Shown: piece by piece, positions 33,925 through 46,600 of the stretch
How positions within the stretch are numbered: position 1 is the first letter of the stretch
Layout of the letters: the number at the start of each line of letters is the position of its first letter
Assembly (NCBI GenBank): GCA_020055645.1
Contig: CM034548.1
Span: 248,001-312,000, forward strand
DNA: 64,000 nt
Origin: Tomocerus qinae
Taxonomy: Eukaryota > Arthropoda > Collembola > Entomobryomorpha > Tomoceridae
Reading direction: 5' to 3'
Translations under genes and position numbers: made by a program
Notes under the pieces: generated by a model
What the model saw: the letters and a program-made list of their open reading frames with translations, nothing else
What the model was told of the DNA's origin: nothing
Databases searched by the model: none

Positions 33925-34184
33925 AGTTTTAGTGCAGATAGTTTAAATTTTAAGTCTAGTATTAGGTACCTAGGACTTTAGTAGTGTTATTCAATCTCTA
34001 GTAGGACAGTATTAAAAGCTTGTCTATAATAGGAGATGTATATTAATCACGCTAGAGCAAATCAAAGGACTGCTAGTTTGTATGCCTATACGTTTGTATG
34101 TGTATGTATGAGATGAGTCGAAAAGTGTGCGTGTGTGTGATTATGAAGATGAGATTACAGTTATTTATATCTGACCAATGTATG

Positions 34185-34312
34185 TATTGATCGCTCGTAA
34201 AATATAGATACTAGAAAGCAGTCCTACCCCTCCTTTATACAGGGAAAGTCAGGCTAAAATTTGAGGCGTAGGAGGGTTTCTAGTCCCTATATTTTATGAG
34301 CGGATAGTAGAG
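34185..34312. repeat. Short inverted repeat / hairpin
   Basis: GCTCGTAAAATATAG...CTAG...CCTACCCCTCC pairs with GTAGGAGGGTTTCTAG...CTATATTTTATGAGC. Each arm is about 45 bp with mismatches and the spacer is about 40 bp. It may be a small MITE; no target duplication was identified. Confidence 0.6.
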
Positions 34313-35720
34313 AGATGGCATGTGAGTGAGCACTCGTCGCTGTGAGAATATCACTTTGAAGACTTGAGGGTTCATGTTGACCATATAAATCTACCGTGGC
34401 AGATGTCAATTGTGAGGATAAGTATAGAGAGCCTGTTGTCCAGATGCTTTGAATGAGTATAATAATATTCAAATGTACGTAAGAGGTGGTACGCTAATAT
34501 ACCTAATAAATATGGCCTTTTGACATCCTTGACCCCTCCGAAATCGGTTTCTAAGTACGGTACTGATCATTAACTGCATTTTGGCTCCCTTTTTGCAATT
34601 TTGCGCTTTTTGGAGTTGCCCCCGCCACCTGGGCCGCCAGAAAAAAATTTCGGGAGGGGCACCGAAAAAAATAAATTTTAGCGATTTTAGGGGGGGAGGC
34701 ACGTGCCTCCCTCGCTGCGGCCTTGTCTGTAGGCTGCTCTGATTCAAATAAATTGCAGATGCTAGCAAGCACGCGGCCCCCTAAGCCTGAGTAAAAGAAA
34801 GGATTGTTTCCCAAAAAAGGCCAAAATTTCAAAAAACTTTTCATTTTTGACATTATTTTTGGTTCCGCTCCCCCCTTGACCTTATTTTTGGATACTTTGT
34901 TATTCCTGGTACATGTTGCTTTGTCTGCGTGATCAGACCATTTTAAACTGTCGTCTAATTACAATCCTAGGTCTATGTGAATACCTGAAATTGTTCTAGG
35001 TTTTGTTGAATAACGTAAATACCAAGTTCCACAAATTTCATATTTGTCGCACGGAAAACCATTGGTATTGTTTTTAATTCATCAAATTCATGTCCATATG
35101 CAATATTATTTTCTCACATTATTAACGTATTGAGATCTAATTGGAATAGGGCTTCTGGTTTTTTAAACATTACTGAAGCAACAAATATTGTATGTAATTA
35201 CCATGTTATAATAGTTTTTCGGATTTAAAATATTGTTATATTTTTGATAATAATGGTAAGGACTGAGATTTTATTAACTGTCTGTGTGACAGAATAACTA
35301 CTACCCATGGGGATTCCCATAGTAAATTAATCAGCATGGCAACCAAAATCCCCACGTCTCCTTAATCAGGTTCTGTAATCATTAATCTGTAAGTAGTTTA
35401 CTTGTAGGAGATATGTAAAGTGTATTTTGTGCTTGTTTTAGTCGCACAAAAGAAAGTTTGTGATTCGAAGTGGAAAGTGAGGGTCGCCGAGGAGAATGGA
35501 AATTTTGGTGGATGTAGTTAGGTTTTCGGAAGGGGATAATCTGCTCTCTGTTTGTCGCTCCATTAAAACTTTGAGTGATGACAAACATAATCGCCAAGTT
35601 CCTCCCCTCTCACTTCCTCCCGTTTTGGTTCTATGTTCTATCCCTTCTTTCTCAACTGACCCACTCTATATGTTTATTCACAAAGCAACAAATCTACTAA
35701 ACAAAGTTATCCATAGGTCC
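34313..35720. other. Unassigned sequence with a MITE end at about 34722
   Basis: CTCGCTGCGGCCTTG, ending near 34722, is the complement of the MITE start at 5169 (CAAGGCCGCAGC). The sequence at about 34620-34720 (CCCCCGCCACC..., GGGAGGGGCACCG, GGGGGGGAGGCAC) resembles the interior of these MITEs. The other end was not located. Other open frames here are unassigned. Confidence 0.5.
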
Positions 35721-35990
35721 ACGTTGCAAATATTTATCGAAAGTGAAAAACATTTGACGAACGTTGGAAATATTTATCGAAAGTGAAAAACATTTGACGA
35801 ACGTTGGAAATATTTATCGAAAGTGAAAAACATTTGACGAACGTTGGAAATATTTATCGAAAGTGAAAAACATTTGACGAACGTTGGAAATAATTATCGA
35901 TAGTGAAAAACATTTCACGAACGTAGGAAATATTTATCGAAAGTGAAAAACATTTGACGAACGTTGGAAATATTTGTCGAAACTTGAAAA
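35721..35990 (+). repeat. 40-bp minisatellite (ACGTTGGAAATATTTATCGA + AAGTGAAAAACATTTGACGA)
   Basis: Nearly seven units with very little divergence (units at 35761, 35801 and 35841 are identical), so it is recent. It abuts a second, unrelated array. Confidence 0.95.
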
Positions 35991-36281
35991 ATTTTGAGAA
36001 AAAAAGAAGATTTTGAGAAAAAAGGAAGATTTTGAGAAAAAAGGAAGATTTTGAGAAAAAAGGAAGATTTTGAGAAAAAAGGAAGATTTTGAGAAAAAAG
36101 GAAGATTTTGAGAAAAAAGGAAGATTTTGAGAAAAAAGGAAGATTTTGAGAAAAAAGGAAGATTTTGAGAAAAAAGGAAGATTTTGAGAAAAAAGGAAGA
36201 TTTTGAGAAAAAAGGAAGATTTTGAGAAAAAAGGAAGATTTTGAGAAAAAAGGAAGATTTTGAGAAAAAAGGAAGATTTTT
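35991..36281 (+). repeat. 19-bp minisatellite (GGAAGATTTTGAGAAAAAA)
   Basis: About fifteen almost perfect units. The minus-strand frames of 116 and 155 codons (FLKIFLFSQNLPFFSKSS pattern, 57-bp period) are artefacts of the repeat. Confidence 0.95.
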
Positions 36282-36658
36282 CAAATAAAAGTTTGGAGTA
36301 TATACAAAAGTAGGGATACATCCATAACCCTCAATCTGATGAATTGGCCGCCGGCGACGACTTTTTAGGTCGCTGATACACCGGAATCAGTCAAACAAAT
36401 TGCCTGAATCTCCGACATAAATTGGGATTTTTTTAAATGAGAATTTTCTACTTAAAATTAATTTCATACGATATCAGGAAACTTTTAAAAACTTTTTGGG
36501 AATGTTAGACGGTAAATGAACGGTAGACACAATAAAGTTATTTATGTCACAAACGAAGATGTAAATGTTAATATATTGTTTGTTTGTTACAAGTAGCTAA
36601 CAAGAACAATGTATTCCCAATATAGTGAGAACAATGTATCCCCAATGTACAATTGTAT

Positions 36659-37338
36659 CAGGGTTGTGGGTTGGGTTTTTTATGGGTTGGGGTTTTTTGG
36701 GAAAAAACCCACCCCGCTTCACTTTAAAACCCTGAGTTTATAGGGTTTTTTACTAACCATACAATAATGCGCACTAATCCACTCCCTCTAGATAAGCAAA
36801 ACATATTAATATACTCACATTTCTATTCAAAAATGTAAACAAACATATAATCCGGTGGAAAGAAATTATAGCTTTTATACTTTAATGCAATAATTGTATC
36901 GTGATGAATTTTAATTAATCACTTCCATATTTATTACTGTAGCCTTACAATTAAAGCTCCACTTTAACGAAGGAATTTCTTAAAGTCAATTTAATCAGTA
37001 AAATATAATAATAATTATAGTTTTTCACTAGTTATTATCTAGCAGTATAATAATTAATACAGATGCTCACAAAAAATACTGCGTGTTAACTGTCCTAAAA
37101 CGTTAAAAATTAAATTTTTATGCCTTAATTTTTGTTTTTATAGACGTAAGTGATGGTATTTATAGGATTACATGGTTGTTGTTATTGTCAGCTGTAAATT
37201 TCTTATATGCTATAGTATAGGCTGCTATTTATGCCTACAATTATATAAAAAACCCTTAAACCCAAAAAATCCTAAAAACCCCAAAACACCCGGGGTCGAG
37301 GGCTTTTTCCTAAAATTCCCGGGTTTTTCGATACCTTG
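36659..37338 (+). mobile_element. Dispersed repeat A, full copy (680 bp), TSD AATTGTAT
   Basis: It is flanked by AATTGTAT (36651-36658 and 37339-37346). It starts CAGGGTTGTGGGTTGGG and ends, as complement, CAAGGTATCGAAAAACCCG, so the ends share CARGGT and nearby GGGTTTTT blocks. The 8-bp duplication again suggests hAT mobilisation. Partial copies lie at 14210-14535, 39510-39665 and 47073-51195 (interrupted). Non-coding. Confidence 0.78.
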
Positions 37339-37346
37339 AATTGTAT

Positions 37347-38116
37347 ATAAATTATAGTCTTTTAGCAAATGGGGATAGTTTTTCAGTGTGCGCTGAATTT
37401 CACCGTACACAGACAAACACGTAGTTGGGTAGGTAGAAATAACTCATAAAAATGATAATTATTTGTATACATTGCTATATCTACTGTAATGTTATTACCT
37501 ATGCAGAAATCAAGAGTCATTTCAATATAGATCTATAAAAATGTGGAATGAGTTACCGCCTACCCTTAAAATGTATCAATATATCACTATTTTCAAGAAA
37601 ATGCCTAACAAGCACATAATAAACGAAAGATTGTGACGTGTACGATAAAAAATTGTTATTTTCCCCATATATGTCGATATTTTATTATATTTACATTTTT
37701 ACTTACTTTATGTGTCTTGGTTAATCGAAATGATCTACCTCTGTAATTTTAATGTATTTTTGTATACATATTGACTAATATTGTCATATTAGATCATCGT
37801 CGCTACTTTATAATTCTAAAAATCAAATGTCCCCTTATGGAAATCAGCTCAAATTAACTTTTGAGTTGACATTGAACGACAATAAAGCAATTACTTAATT
37901 ACTCTTTTTTGGAAGCAGAGTAAAGCATTTTTAATTTCGTGTAGGCAGGTCACAAGTATTTGATTTAATTTTATACGTAAAAAATTCATAGGAAAAAATA
38001 GTTTATTGTGGTAAATAAATATAGACTACTCTGTCAGAAATCTTGTAGGACTAGTTGACTGCATGTGCCTGTCATAAATTATGACTAATACATTAACATT
38101 TAATGCTACAAGATAG
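37347..38116. other. Unassigned AT-rich sequence
   Basis: No gene, repeat or motif that I can support. Confidence 0.35.
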
Positions 38117-38124
38117 GTCATTAC

Positions 38125-38742
38125 CAGGGAGCAAGGTGTCGAGTGTGCCGTAAATGCCGCATGCCGTAAATGCCGTAAATAGAATTTACGGCATTTGGTA
38201 TTTGGCGGCATGCCGTAAATGCCGTAAATCATTTTTTCCGTTTTTAGCTGTTTTTATACATAAATTGATATGGTAAGTGAGTAAAAACACGCTAAAAGTG
38301 ATTTTATATATCAATATTGTGTATTAACATCATTATATGCCACTCCTTGTGGCTGAAAAGCTTTGAAAAGTGAAAACTCATTTTATAACTTATGACAGTT
38401 GTCATTTATTATAAAATGATCAAAATTATATTCTTTGTTCTTCCAGTAGTTGAATATTACTATTAAACTGCTAATGCCGTGTATTATGTATTTTACGGCA
38501 TTTACGGCTTTTACGGCATTTACGGCATTTACGGCATGCGGCATCTGAAAATAATTTACGGCATGCCGACTTTATACTCTGCCAGGGAGTACTGTCCAGG
38601 ATGAAATTAGTTTTGTCCACTTTCTATCCAGGACAAAAGTGGACAAAACTAATTTCTTCCAGGACAAAACTAGTTTTGCCTTGAATAAAACCACTTTTAT
38701 CCGCTTTTGTCCACACCTTCCTATCCGGATACCGCAACCCTG
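38125..38742. mobile_element. hAT-like MITE with TSD GTCATTAC, itself carrying an insertion
   Basis: It is flanked by GTCATTAC (38117-38124 and 38743-38750). It starts CAGGGA and ends GCAACCCTG. The portion right of 38588 (TGTCCAGG..., TTTTGTCCAC..., GGATACCGCAACCCTG) is homologous to the MITE at 2516-2698. The portion 38131-38581 is a separate insertion. Confidence 0.82.
38131..38581. mobile_element. Nested GCCGTAAAT-repeat palindromic insertion, TSD CCAGGGA
   Basis: It is bounded by CCAGGGA (38124-38130 and 38582-38588) inside the MITE. The left end carries GCCGTAAATGCCGCATGCCG-type units and the right end their complement (TTTACGGCATTTACGGCATG). The interior is AT-rich and non-coding. It looks like a small foldback with short GCCGTAAAT iterations in each arm. 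Confidence 0.7.
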
Positions 38743-39509
38743 GTCATTACCAAATGTCATAATAATTGCCAAAATAATTGTCAGAAACAATTCGTAAATC
38801 TTAAGTGGCTTCATTGTATCTTGGATTTTATTGTAGTTTGACCTGACCCCAAACTGCGATTTGACCACTTTTGACCATTTTGATCACTATTCAGTTTCAT
38901 TGTGACCATTAGTACCCCTACAAAAGAAGTAGGACAGTTTTCCGTGTTATTTCCATGGACGTTGCTCTTCACCAATTTGTTGTTCGCTTGAATTAAATTA
39001 TTTAAAACCAGTGAAATTATTTTAAAAAAATGAAATTATTTAACACCAATAAAATTATTTAAAATCAATGAAGCTATTCAAAACCAATGAAATTATTTAA
39101 AACCAATGAAGTTATTTAAATCCAGTGAAACTATTTAAAAAAGATGAAATTATTTCAAGGCAATGAAATTATTTTACATCAATAAAATTGTTCATTGTCG
39201 TTATAGCTCATTTAAGTATATTTAAGTATAATTTAAGTATTTTAAAATACTTGCAACATTGTAAGTATTTTAACTATTGGTTCTAATTTAAGTATTATTA
39301 CTTGCCATTTAAGTATTCTTATCCCTATTAGTATACCTGGTAAACCTGATGCTGAGCTTTAATTGTGAAGCAGTACAGTAATGAATACGTAAAGGATTAA
39401 TTAAAATTGAGCATAATTATATGTACAAAAATACTAATCTTCACAACGACTACAGTATACATAAAACTGATCGTGTCCGGCAGTTTCCATGGGGCCACCT
39501 CGCCTAACA

Positions 39510-39665
39510 CCAAAACTGATATATAATTGCAAGTAAAATTGTAAAAGCTATATTGTTTTCCACCTGAATATACATTTGCACACATTTTTTAGAAATATGA
39601 CAAAATTAGTATGTTTTGCTTATATAGATGGAGTTTTAGTGCACATCATTGAAGGTGCTGTAAAA
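39510..39665 (-). repeat. Dispersed repeat A, short internal fragment
   Basis: AAAGCTATATTGTTTTCCAC and ACAAAATTAGTATGTTTTGC match the A copies at 14330-14420 and, reversed, 47210-47310. It lies between the outer and inner arrays of the left arm. Confidence 0.75.
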
Positions 39666-39759
39666 ACCTACAGCAAGCCGTAACAGAAGCTCGCCTGAGC
39701 AAAGGGGACCCTGTGCGCATTTTGGGTATATCCATTGTAGAAATAATTGTGATTTTGAT

Positions 39760-41690
39760 TATTAAAGTGAACATTATTTCAAATTAGATCAGCATTATTC
39801 AATAATAACTATCAAAATCAACAGAATATTAAAATAAATTAATTTTGATAATCTTAATGGTTACTATCAAAAGCAACAGAAAGTCAAAACAGATTAATGT
39901 TGAATATTAAAATCATGAGATAATCAAAAAAGGTTAATGTTGACTATGAAAATCAACAGAAAATCAAAATTGATTAATGTTGACTATGAAAATCTACCGA
40001 AAATCAAAATTGATTAATGTTGACTATGAAAATCAACAGAATATCAAAATTGATTAATGTTGACTATGAAAATCAACAGAAAATCAAAATTGATTAATGT
40101 TGACTATGAAAATCAATAGAAAATCAAATTTGATTAATGTTGACTATGAAAATCTAAAGAGAATCAAAATTGATTAATGTTGACTATCAAAATTCCTTAT
40201 TGAGGCGAGCTAAATTGCCTGAATACAATAATAATAGAAATAGGTTTATTTTGATATTTATTGATTAACATTGAGTATCAAAATAGGTGAAAGTTGACCA
40301 TCAAAAAAAGAAAATCAAAGTAAAACCTACGGCAAGCCGTAACAGAAGCTCGCCTGAGTGAAGGGGACCGTGTACACCGTTTTAGTAGAATAATAGAAAT
40401 AGGTTTATTTTCATATTTATTGGTTAATATTGAGTATGTATGAATGTTGACCATCAAAGTCAACAGAAAATCAAAGCAGATTAACATTGACTATGAAAAG
40501 CAATAGAAAATCAATATAGATTAAGATTGATGTTGAAAATCAACAGAAATTCAAAATAAATTAAAATTGACATTGAAAATCAACAGAAAATCAAAATAGA
40601 TTAAGACTGATTTTGAAAATCAACAGAAATTCCAAATAAATTAAGACTGACATTGAAAATCAACAGAAAATCAAAATCGATAATTATTGACTATGAAAAT
40701 CAGCAGAAACTCAAAATAGATTAAGATTGACAATGAAAAGCAACAGAAACTCAAAATAGATTAAGATTGACCATGAAAATCAACAGAAGATCAAAATAGA
40801 TTAATGTTGACTATGAAAATCAACAGAAAACCAAAATAGGTAGTTGCTGACTATGAAAATCAACAGAAAATCGAAATTGATTAATTTTGACTATGAAATT
40901 CAAAAGAAAATCAAAATAGATAATTGTTGACTATGAAAATAAACAGAAAATCAAAATTGATAAATGTTGGCTATCATAATGAAAACCAATTCGAAAAATA
41001 TTAATTTAACCATCTATTTGCATATAAATGCGAAATAGATTTATTTCCGTCCTATAATAGGTATTTTTCAGTTTTATTTACTTTATTATAAAATTTTAAA
41101 TTTGGTCGAAGCGGCATTTAATATTTTGTACTATCCCGCTAACAATCCATAGGAAGCACATTTGAACTTTTAATGTCCATTTAATGTCACATTTTCATTT
41201 TGACTATCAAAATGAAGACAAAGTGAGCGCGCGGCATCTCAGCAACCTATGGACCAATGTAGCCCATTTTCAATAGGCTTTGTCCTATGGTCATAGGCAC
41301 TGTTTTTGACAAGTTTGATCAAAATCGGTCAATGCGTTCGAAAGTTATCGTGGTAACAGACGAACGGACGGACGGACGGAGGGGACGGACGGACGGACGG
41401 ACGGACGGACTGTGCGATTCTATAAGCTGCCTTATCAGGCGAGCTAATAAACGTTGATTATAAAACTCGACAGAAAATAAAAAAAATTAATGTTGGCTAT
41501 CAAAATCAACAGAAAACCAAAATTTATTAATGCTGACTATCAATATCAACAGAAAATCAAAATTGATTAATGTTGATTATCAAAATCAACAGAAAATCAA
41601 AATCGATTAATGTTGACTATCAAAATCAACAGAAAATCAAAATTGATTAATGTTGACTATCAAAATTCCTTATTAAGGCAAGCTAAATTT
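39760..41690 (+). repeat. 40-bp minisatellite, left inner arm (AAAATCAACAGAAAATCAAA + ATTGATTAATGTTGACTATG)
   Basis: Some 35 imperfect units interrupted by unique inserts at about 40190-40440 and 40980-41455. The second insert contains a GACG microsatellite. GAAGCTCGCCTGAG-type sequence is repeated at 39686 and 40348. Confidence 0.9.
41359..41410 (+). repeat. (GACG)n microsatellite
   Basis: About twelve GACG units with one interruption, preceded by ATCAAAATCGGTCAATGCGT and CGAAAGTTATCGTGGTAACA. That leader, followed by a tetranucleotide tract, resembles the 3' end of some invertebrate SINE/LINE families, so this may be an inserted retroelement tail (inference). Confidence 0.85.
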
Positions 41691-42065
41691 CCTGAGTACA
41701 ATAATTGAGTAATATTGTCTACCAAATGAAATCGGCATGCTTTTTTAAACAAAAGCACATCTAAATTTTCAATTTAAACTTTTGTACCCTCGTTTTTCGA
41801 CAGCTGGAAGCAGTTTTAACAAACAAAAAAATCGCATTATTGTCTTACTATTGATAAAAGTCTAATTTAGAAACACTCAAATGTTTTATTACCATTTTTA
41901 ATTTCCACTAACAGGATCAGTTTTAAGTAGAAACGTTTATTGCAACTATAAAATTACCTATTAAAAGCAAGCAGAATAAAATGGACAATTTGTAGGTTGA
42001 ATATGTTAACCAATAATTTGACAATTAATACTCTATTAATACTTGTTATTTAAGAGCAGAAATTC

Positions 42066-42560
42066 ATGTTTGGCAATTTTGATTATCTGTTGATTTTCAT
42101 TGTCAACATTAATCAGTGTAGCTTTTCGGTTGATTTTAGTATTCAACATTAATCAATTTTGAGTTTTTGTTGATTTTCATAATCAATATTATTCAATGTT
42201 TCTTTTCGGTTAATTTCATACTCAACATTAATTGATTTTGATTTTCGGTTGATTTTCATAATCAACATTAACCAATGTTGCTTTTTGGTTGATTTTCATG
42301 TTCAAAATTAATTAATTTTATTTTCTGTCGATTATGATGGTTGATATGAATGATTTTTGATTATCAGTTGATTTTCATAGTCAACATTAATCAATGTTGC
42401 TTTTCGGTTGATTTTCATGGTCAATATTAATCAATTTTGGGTTTCAGTTGATTTTGATAATCAACATAATTCAATGTTGCTTTTCGGTTAATTTCATATT
42501 CAACATTAATCGATTTTTATTTTCGGTTGATTTTTATAATCAATATTGATCAATGTTTTT
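42066..42560 (-). repeat. 40-bp minisatellite, right inner arm (inverted)
   Basis: Units such as CATAGTCAACATTAATCAAT followed by GTTGCTTTTCGGTTGATTTT are the complement of the left inner unit. About 12 units, more diverged than the left arm. Direct repeats of AAAATTACCTATTAAAAG at 41948 and 42569 bracket it. Confidence 0.88.
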
Positions 42561-42792
42561 TGTTATAATAAAATTACCTATTAAAAGAAGTAGAACAAAA
42601 TGGAAAATTTGAAGGAATAATATGTTAACCATAATTTAATAATTAGTATTGTACTATGTTAGTTTGCAAGCAGGAGCAGAAATTTGGTTTTAAAAGCAAA
42701 AAAATTATTTTTTCCAGCGTTTAAAAAAACCAACTTTAGTATCTTCACACTTTTTCAAAAAAGAAGCGTTATTCGAATGCACAGTAACAGTA

Positions 42793-43250
42793 TTAATTTC
42801 ATTGGTTTTAAATAATTTCATTGGTTTTAAATAATTTCATTGGTTTTAAATAATTTCATTGGTTTTAAATAATTTCATTGGTTTTAAATAATTTCATTGG
42901 TTTTAAATAATTTCATTGGTTTTAAATAATTTCATTGGTTTTAAATAATTTCATTGGTTTTAAATAATTTCATTGGTTTTAAATAATTTCATTGGTTTTA
43001 AATAATTTCATTGGTTTTAAATAATTTCATTGGTTTTAAATAATTTCATTGGTTTTAAATCATTTCATTGGTTTTAAATAATTTCATTGGTTTTAAATAA
43101 TTTCATTGGTTTTAAATCATTTCATTGGTTTTAAATAATTTCATTGGTTTTAAAAAATTTCATTGGTTTTCAATAATTTCATCGGTTTTCAATAATTTCA
43201 TTGGTTTTCAATAATTTCATCGGTTTTCAATAATTTCATTGGTTTTAAAT
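42793..43250 (-). repeat. 19-bp minisatellite, right outer arm
   Basis: About 24 units of TTGGTTTTAAATAATTTCA, mostly identical, degrading at the right end to TTTTCAATAATTTCATCGG variants. Confidence 0.95.
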
Positions 43251-43267
43251 TTCATTTATTTCGTTTG

Positions 43268-43640
43268 AAAAATTTAATTTTTTCATTTTATTGAAAAATT
43301 TCATTTTTTTTCATTTTATTGAAAAATTTAATTTTTTCATTTTATTGAAAAATTTCATTTTTTTTCATTTTATTGAAAAATTTCATTTTTTTCATTTTAT
43401 TGAAAAATTTCATTTTTTTCATTTTATTGAAAAATTTCATTTTTTTCATTTTATTGAAAAATTTTATTTTTTTCATTTTATTGAAAAATTTCATTTTTTT
43501 TATTTTATTGAAAAATTTCATTTTTTTCATTTTATTGAAAAATTTCATTTTTTTTCATTTTATTGAAAAATTTCATTTTTTTTCATTTTATTGAAAAATT
43601 TCATTTTTTTCATTTTATTGAAAAAGTTTCTGTTTTATTA
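43268..43640 (+). repeat. 27-bp minisatellite (TTCATTTTATTGAAAAATTT + CATTTTT)
   Basis: About 14 units. Each contains the palindromic core TTGAAAAATTTCA. Open frames on both strands (KNFIFFILL repeats) are artefacts of the 27-bp period. It has no counterpart at the left edge of the mirror-symmetric block. Confidence 0.94.
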
Positions 43641-46600
43641 TATTGAAAATTTTCAATCATTTCATTTACATCATTTATTTCAAATATTCTATTTTTCAAG
43701 AAAAATTCCTTGAAAGAAATTAATGCCATAACGTCTGTATGGTCATAAGCATTTATTTGCTGGAATTTTGTGATTGAAGTGGCTATATGATAAATGAGCT
43801 GTCTGGGAACCGATTTTTACGCACAAAGACATACGTATGTTTGTTACTAAGCTGATTTTCGTTCGAAAATATGGAATACCTGATATGGACACTCTAAATG
43901 GCCATGAGGCCTAATTAACATTTTACAATAGTGACCCGCTTAATCATTTTAAAAAGTCAGGCATGTTTCGTAGCCGTTCTTAACAATGATGAGTGCCCAA
44001 GCTGGCTTTTCATGTTCGTGCTCATGCTGATTCCGAATTCCCATGACCGGGCAGGGCTCTACTAGACAAAATAACAATGTGTAAGCCAAGTTTGTGATTC
44101 TTGTTAGTGCGGGAAGTATTTGAGTGAGGAAGAGGGTTGGGATTGAATGAGTCTCGAGTCAGTGAACCTGAATGACTTTGATATATTTTATTAGTAGTTA
44201 TTCTTTCGCTCGGTTGGACACAGCGGGTTGGAGCAGGAGTAGGACGGAAGGACACATTTCTGTCATCATATTTACAATGACTGTAGAAGCATGGACAACT
44301 GCAGCTTTGACATAAAAAACATCCACTTCACAATCCATCACTGTAAATCACCCTCATAAAACTCTCAATAATCATATCTTACAACTTTATCTTTAGGTTG
44401 CCGTCTAATAAAAGTGCAGACAATGCACTCTATGGAATTCAATCCATCCCAACTAAAGTATGATTCTAAATAATAGGGAGTTGGAAACTCGGAGAGGTTA
44501 GCTGCATGGAGCCCTCTATTAGATTTTTGAAATCAAAGCTAATTAGTTGACAGATTGGATTTTATTTCACACACGCTGATCTTAAAGGCACTTAACCGCA
44601 AACTTAAAAGTGGAGTGTAATTGTATTGCTATTTTGACATTTTTGTGGGAGGGGCCGTCAACTACCTCGCCCACAACATTTAAATGCTTAAAACGCGACT
44701 TGATTTTTTGAATCCGCCATGTTTGATTGACTTCATTCCCTGACGGAAAAATTTTTCATTACTTTGAAATTTTCATGGAGGGACTTTCCGTTACCGCCCC
44801 CATCTATATTCAATAAACCACTATTTTATTCAAATTCGCAAATGTTTGATTGCATTTATATCCCGAAGGGAATATCTATACCGTCACTTTGAGATTTTTG
44901 TGGTAGGAGCTCTCAGCTACCGTGTCCACAATATTCAAATTTTTGAAAAACCACTGAAAGTAAAGTAAAGTTCTTTAGTGTTTCTCAGGCTTATGCCTAT
45001 TACACAGAGCAGCCCCGGTATTTTTAATTTGACTCTCATTTAACTGTTCTTCTGCCACCCCATGTGAGCCGACCCTATCCCCTCACACACAATCAGAAGC
45101 GACAAGTCGAATCTAACAATTACGTTTGGGTATCAGTTACACCAACCAAGCACACAGGAGTGTCGACTCACACTATGACAGTCCAGCAAAGTATCATTAT
45201 AATATACGAAGCTATTTTACTTTTCTTTATGGGGGCTTGTTTGGTTACGTTGTTACCGCGTGGCAGTCAGGTGCATCCACTGCGTAATCTAATTTCGACC
45301 AAGCTCCTTTCGGGAGTACACCTATTGACTATCCACCCAATTAGACACCAAACTGATAAGTACTGATCCAAGATAGGTAAATGAGCAGGCCATAGCACAG
45401 TCATGACGATACATATTGGTAATCACGAAGATAAACCACAAGCCATCTTACAATATTCCTAGGATTTGTACCCCAAGTTACCTCGATGTTAATAAAGCAT
45501 AGCTTGGTAGGGAGGGACTTTATGCAGGTAGCACATTAGGTAGATTTGAACCCATACAGGTCGATCCGAACCAGCTACTTTGCTTTAATAAAAATAAAAT
45601 ATGTTTTTTTGAATTTTCAATTTTTAAAGTTTTAAATTACGAGGGGATATACGGACAGGTGCAGACGTAAAGCAGTGGGAAGCTGTCTCTGCCCCCCCAC
45701 TAAAATCAAAGTAAAAAATGAATTTTTATAAAACCCAAAAATTTTTCACTTATTTATCCCCTCCCGAAATTCTTTCTGCTGCAATGGGTCCTACTTCCTC
45801 ATACGAGCTAAAATTAAACTGTCTTCTTTTAAACCTAGGAATAATTTGCACCAAAAGGGGTGCTCCGTGAATCAAGGTTGCGTTTTGTCCGGACGATAGT
45901 TTAACTGTCGAGGATGATACAAGTTTTTCCCATTGGACGAAATTAATTATGTCTACTTTTATCTGGACAAATTAACTTTTTAAATAAATTTTGTCCCTTC
46001 TATTCCGCCCACCGTAATCCTGTCATGAATATATCATATAAGCACAGAAAATTGTTGGCTACAAGTTTGGAGTAGAAAGTCTTAATAATAGTTAGAAACC
46101 GTTGTTGCAAAAACAGGCTTAAAAGGGCCAATAAGTAAATAAAATGTTTGCTATTCATTGAGACGTATATTTATGCTATATGTTGGAAGAAATCTTAATG
46201 AAAGTGTGAATGAAGATATTAATATTAGGATATAATGAAGTGAGAGGTGTGTGAGTAGTGTAAAATTGGCTGGTGTAGGGGAAGTTTGGATTTAAGATGA
46301 GAAAGGGAAGGAAAGATTTTGACGGGACATGAAAGTAAAAGTAAATAAATTGGAGAGCGACTGCGGACTGGTGAGTTGGCAGGGCGGAAGATGATGATGG
46401 TAGAAGGAAGAGGAGTTGTGTAATGCGGAGGGATCTGTCTAGGAAGGAAGGCCAGTTTGTAAGGAGGGAAAGCAATTCAGGAAATGGTGGCTGACTTGTA
46501 ACGCTTCGCAGCTCCCATTACTTTCCCCGCCAATCCACTCAGAAACACATCCACATATATGCCCTACTACAAGTGTAATAATATGATACCCATGTAACTA

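Larger units (their letters stand above)
38992..43250. repeat. Mirror-symmetric composite of inverted minisatellite arrays
   Basis: The order is: outer 19-bp array (38992-39195, AAAACCAATGAAATTATTT), inner 40-bp array (39760-41690), centre (41700-42060), inner 40-bp array reversed (42066-42560), outer 19-bp array reversed (42793-43250, AAATAATTTCATTGGTTTT). Both repeat families therefore occur once in each orientation at mirrored positions. Arm lengths are unequal: the left inner array is about four times longer and the right outer array more than twice as long. This fits a foldback element whose arms are expanding independently. No transposase was found, and the outer limits are unresolved. 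Confidence 0.82.

Noticed and set aside
35854-36321. Phe/Ser-rich minus-strand frame of 155 codons
   Set aside because: Translation of the 19-bp repeat (57-bp period).
43291-43594. Frames on both strands with KNFIFF or KMKFFN repeats
   Set aside because: Translation of the 27-bp repeat.
45064-45366. 100-codon plus-strand frame with a hydrophobic segment
   Set aside because: A hydrophobic stretch (IIIIYEAILLFFMGACLVTL) is present but there is no signal, family match or flanking exon; too little to call.
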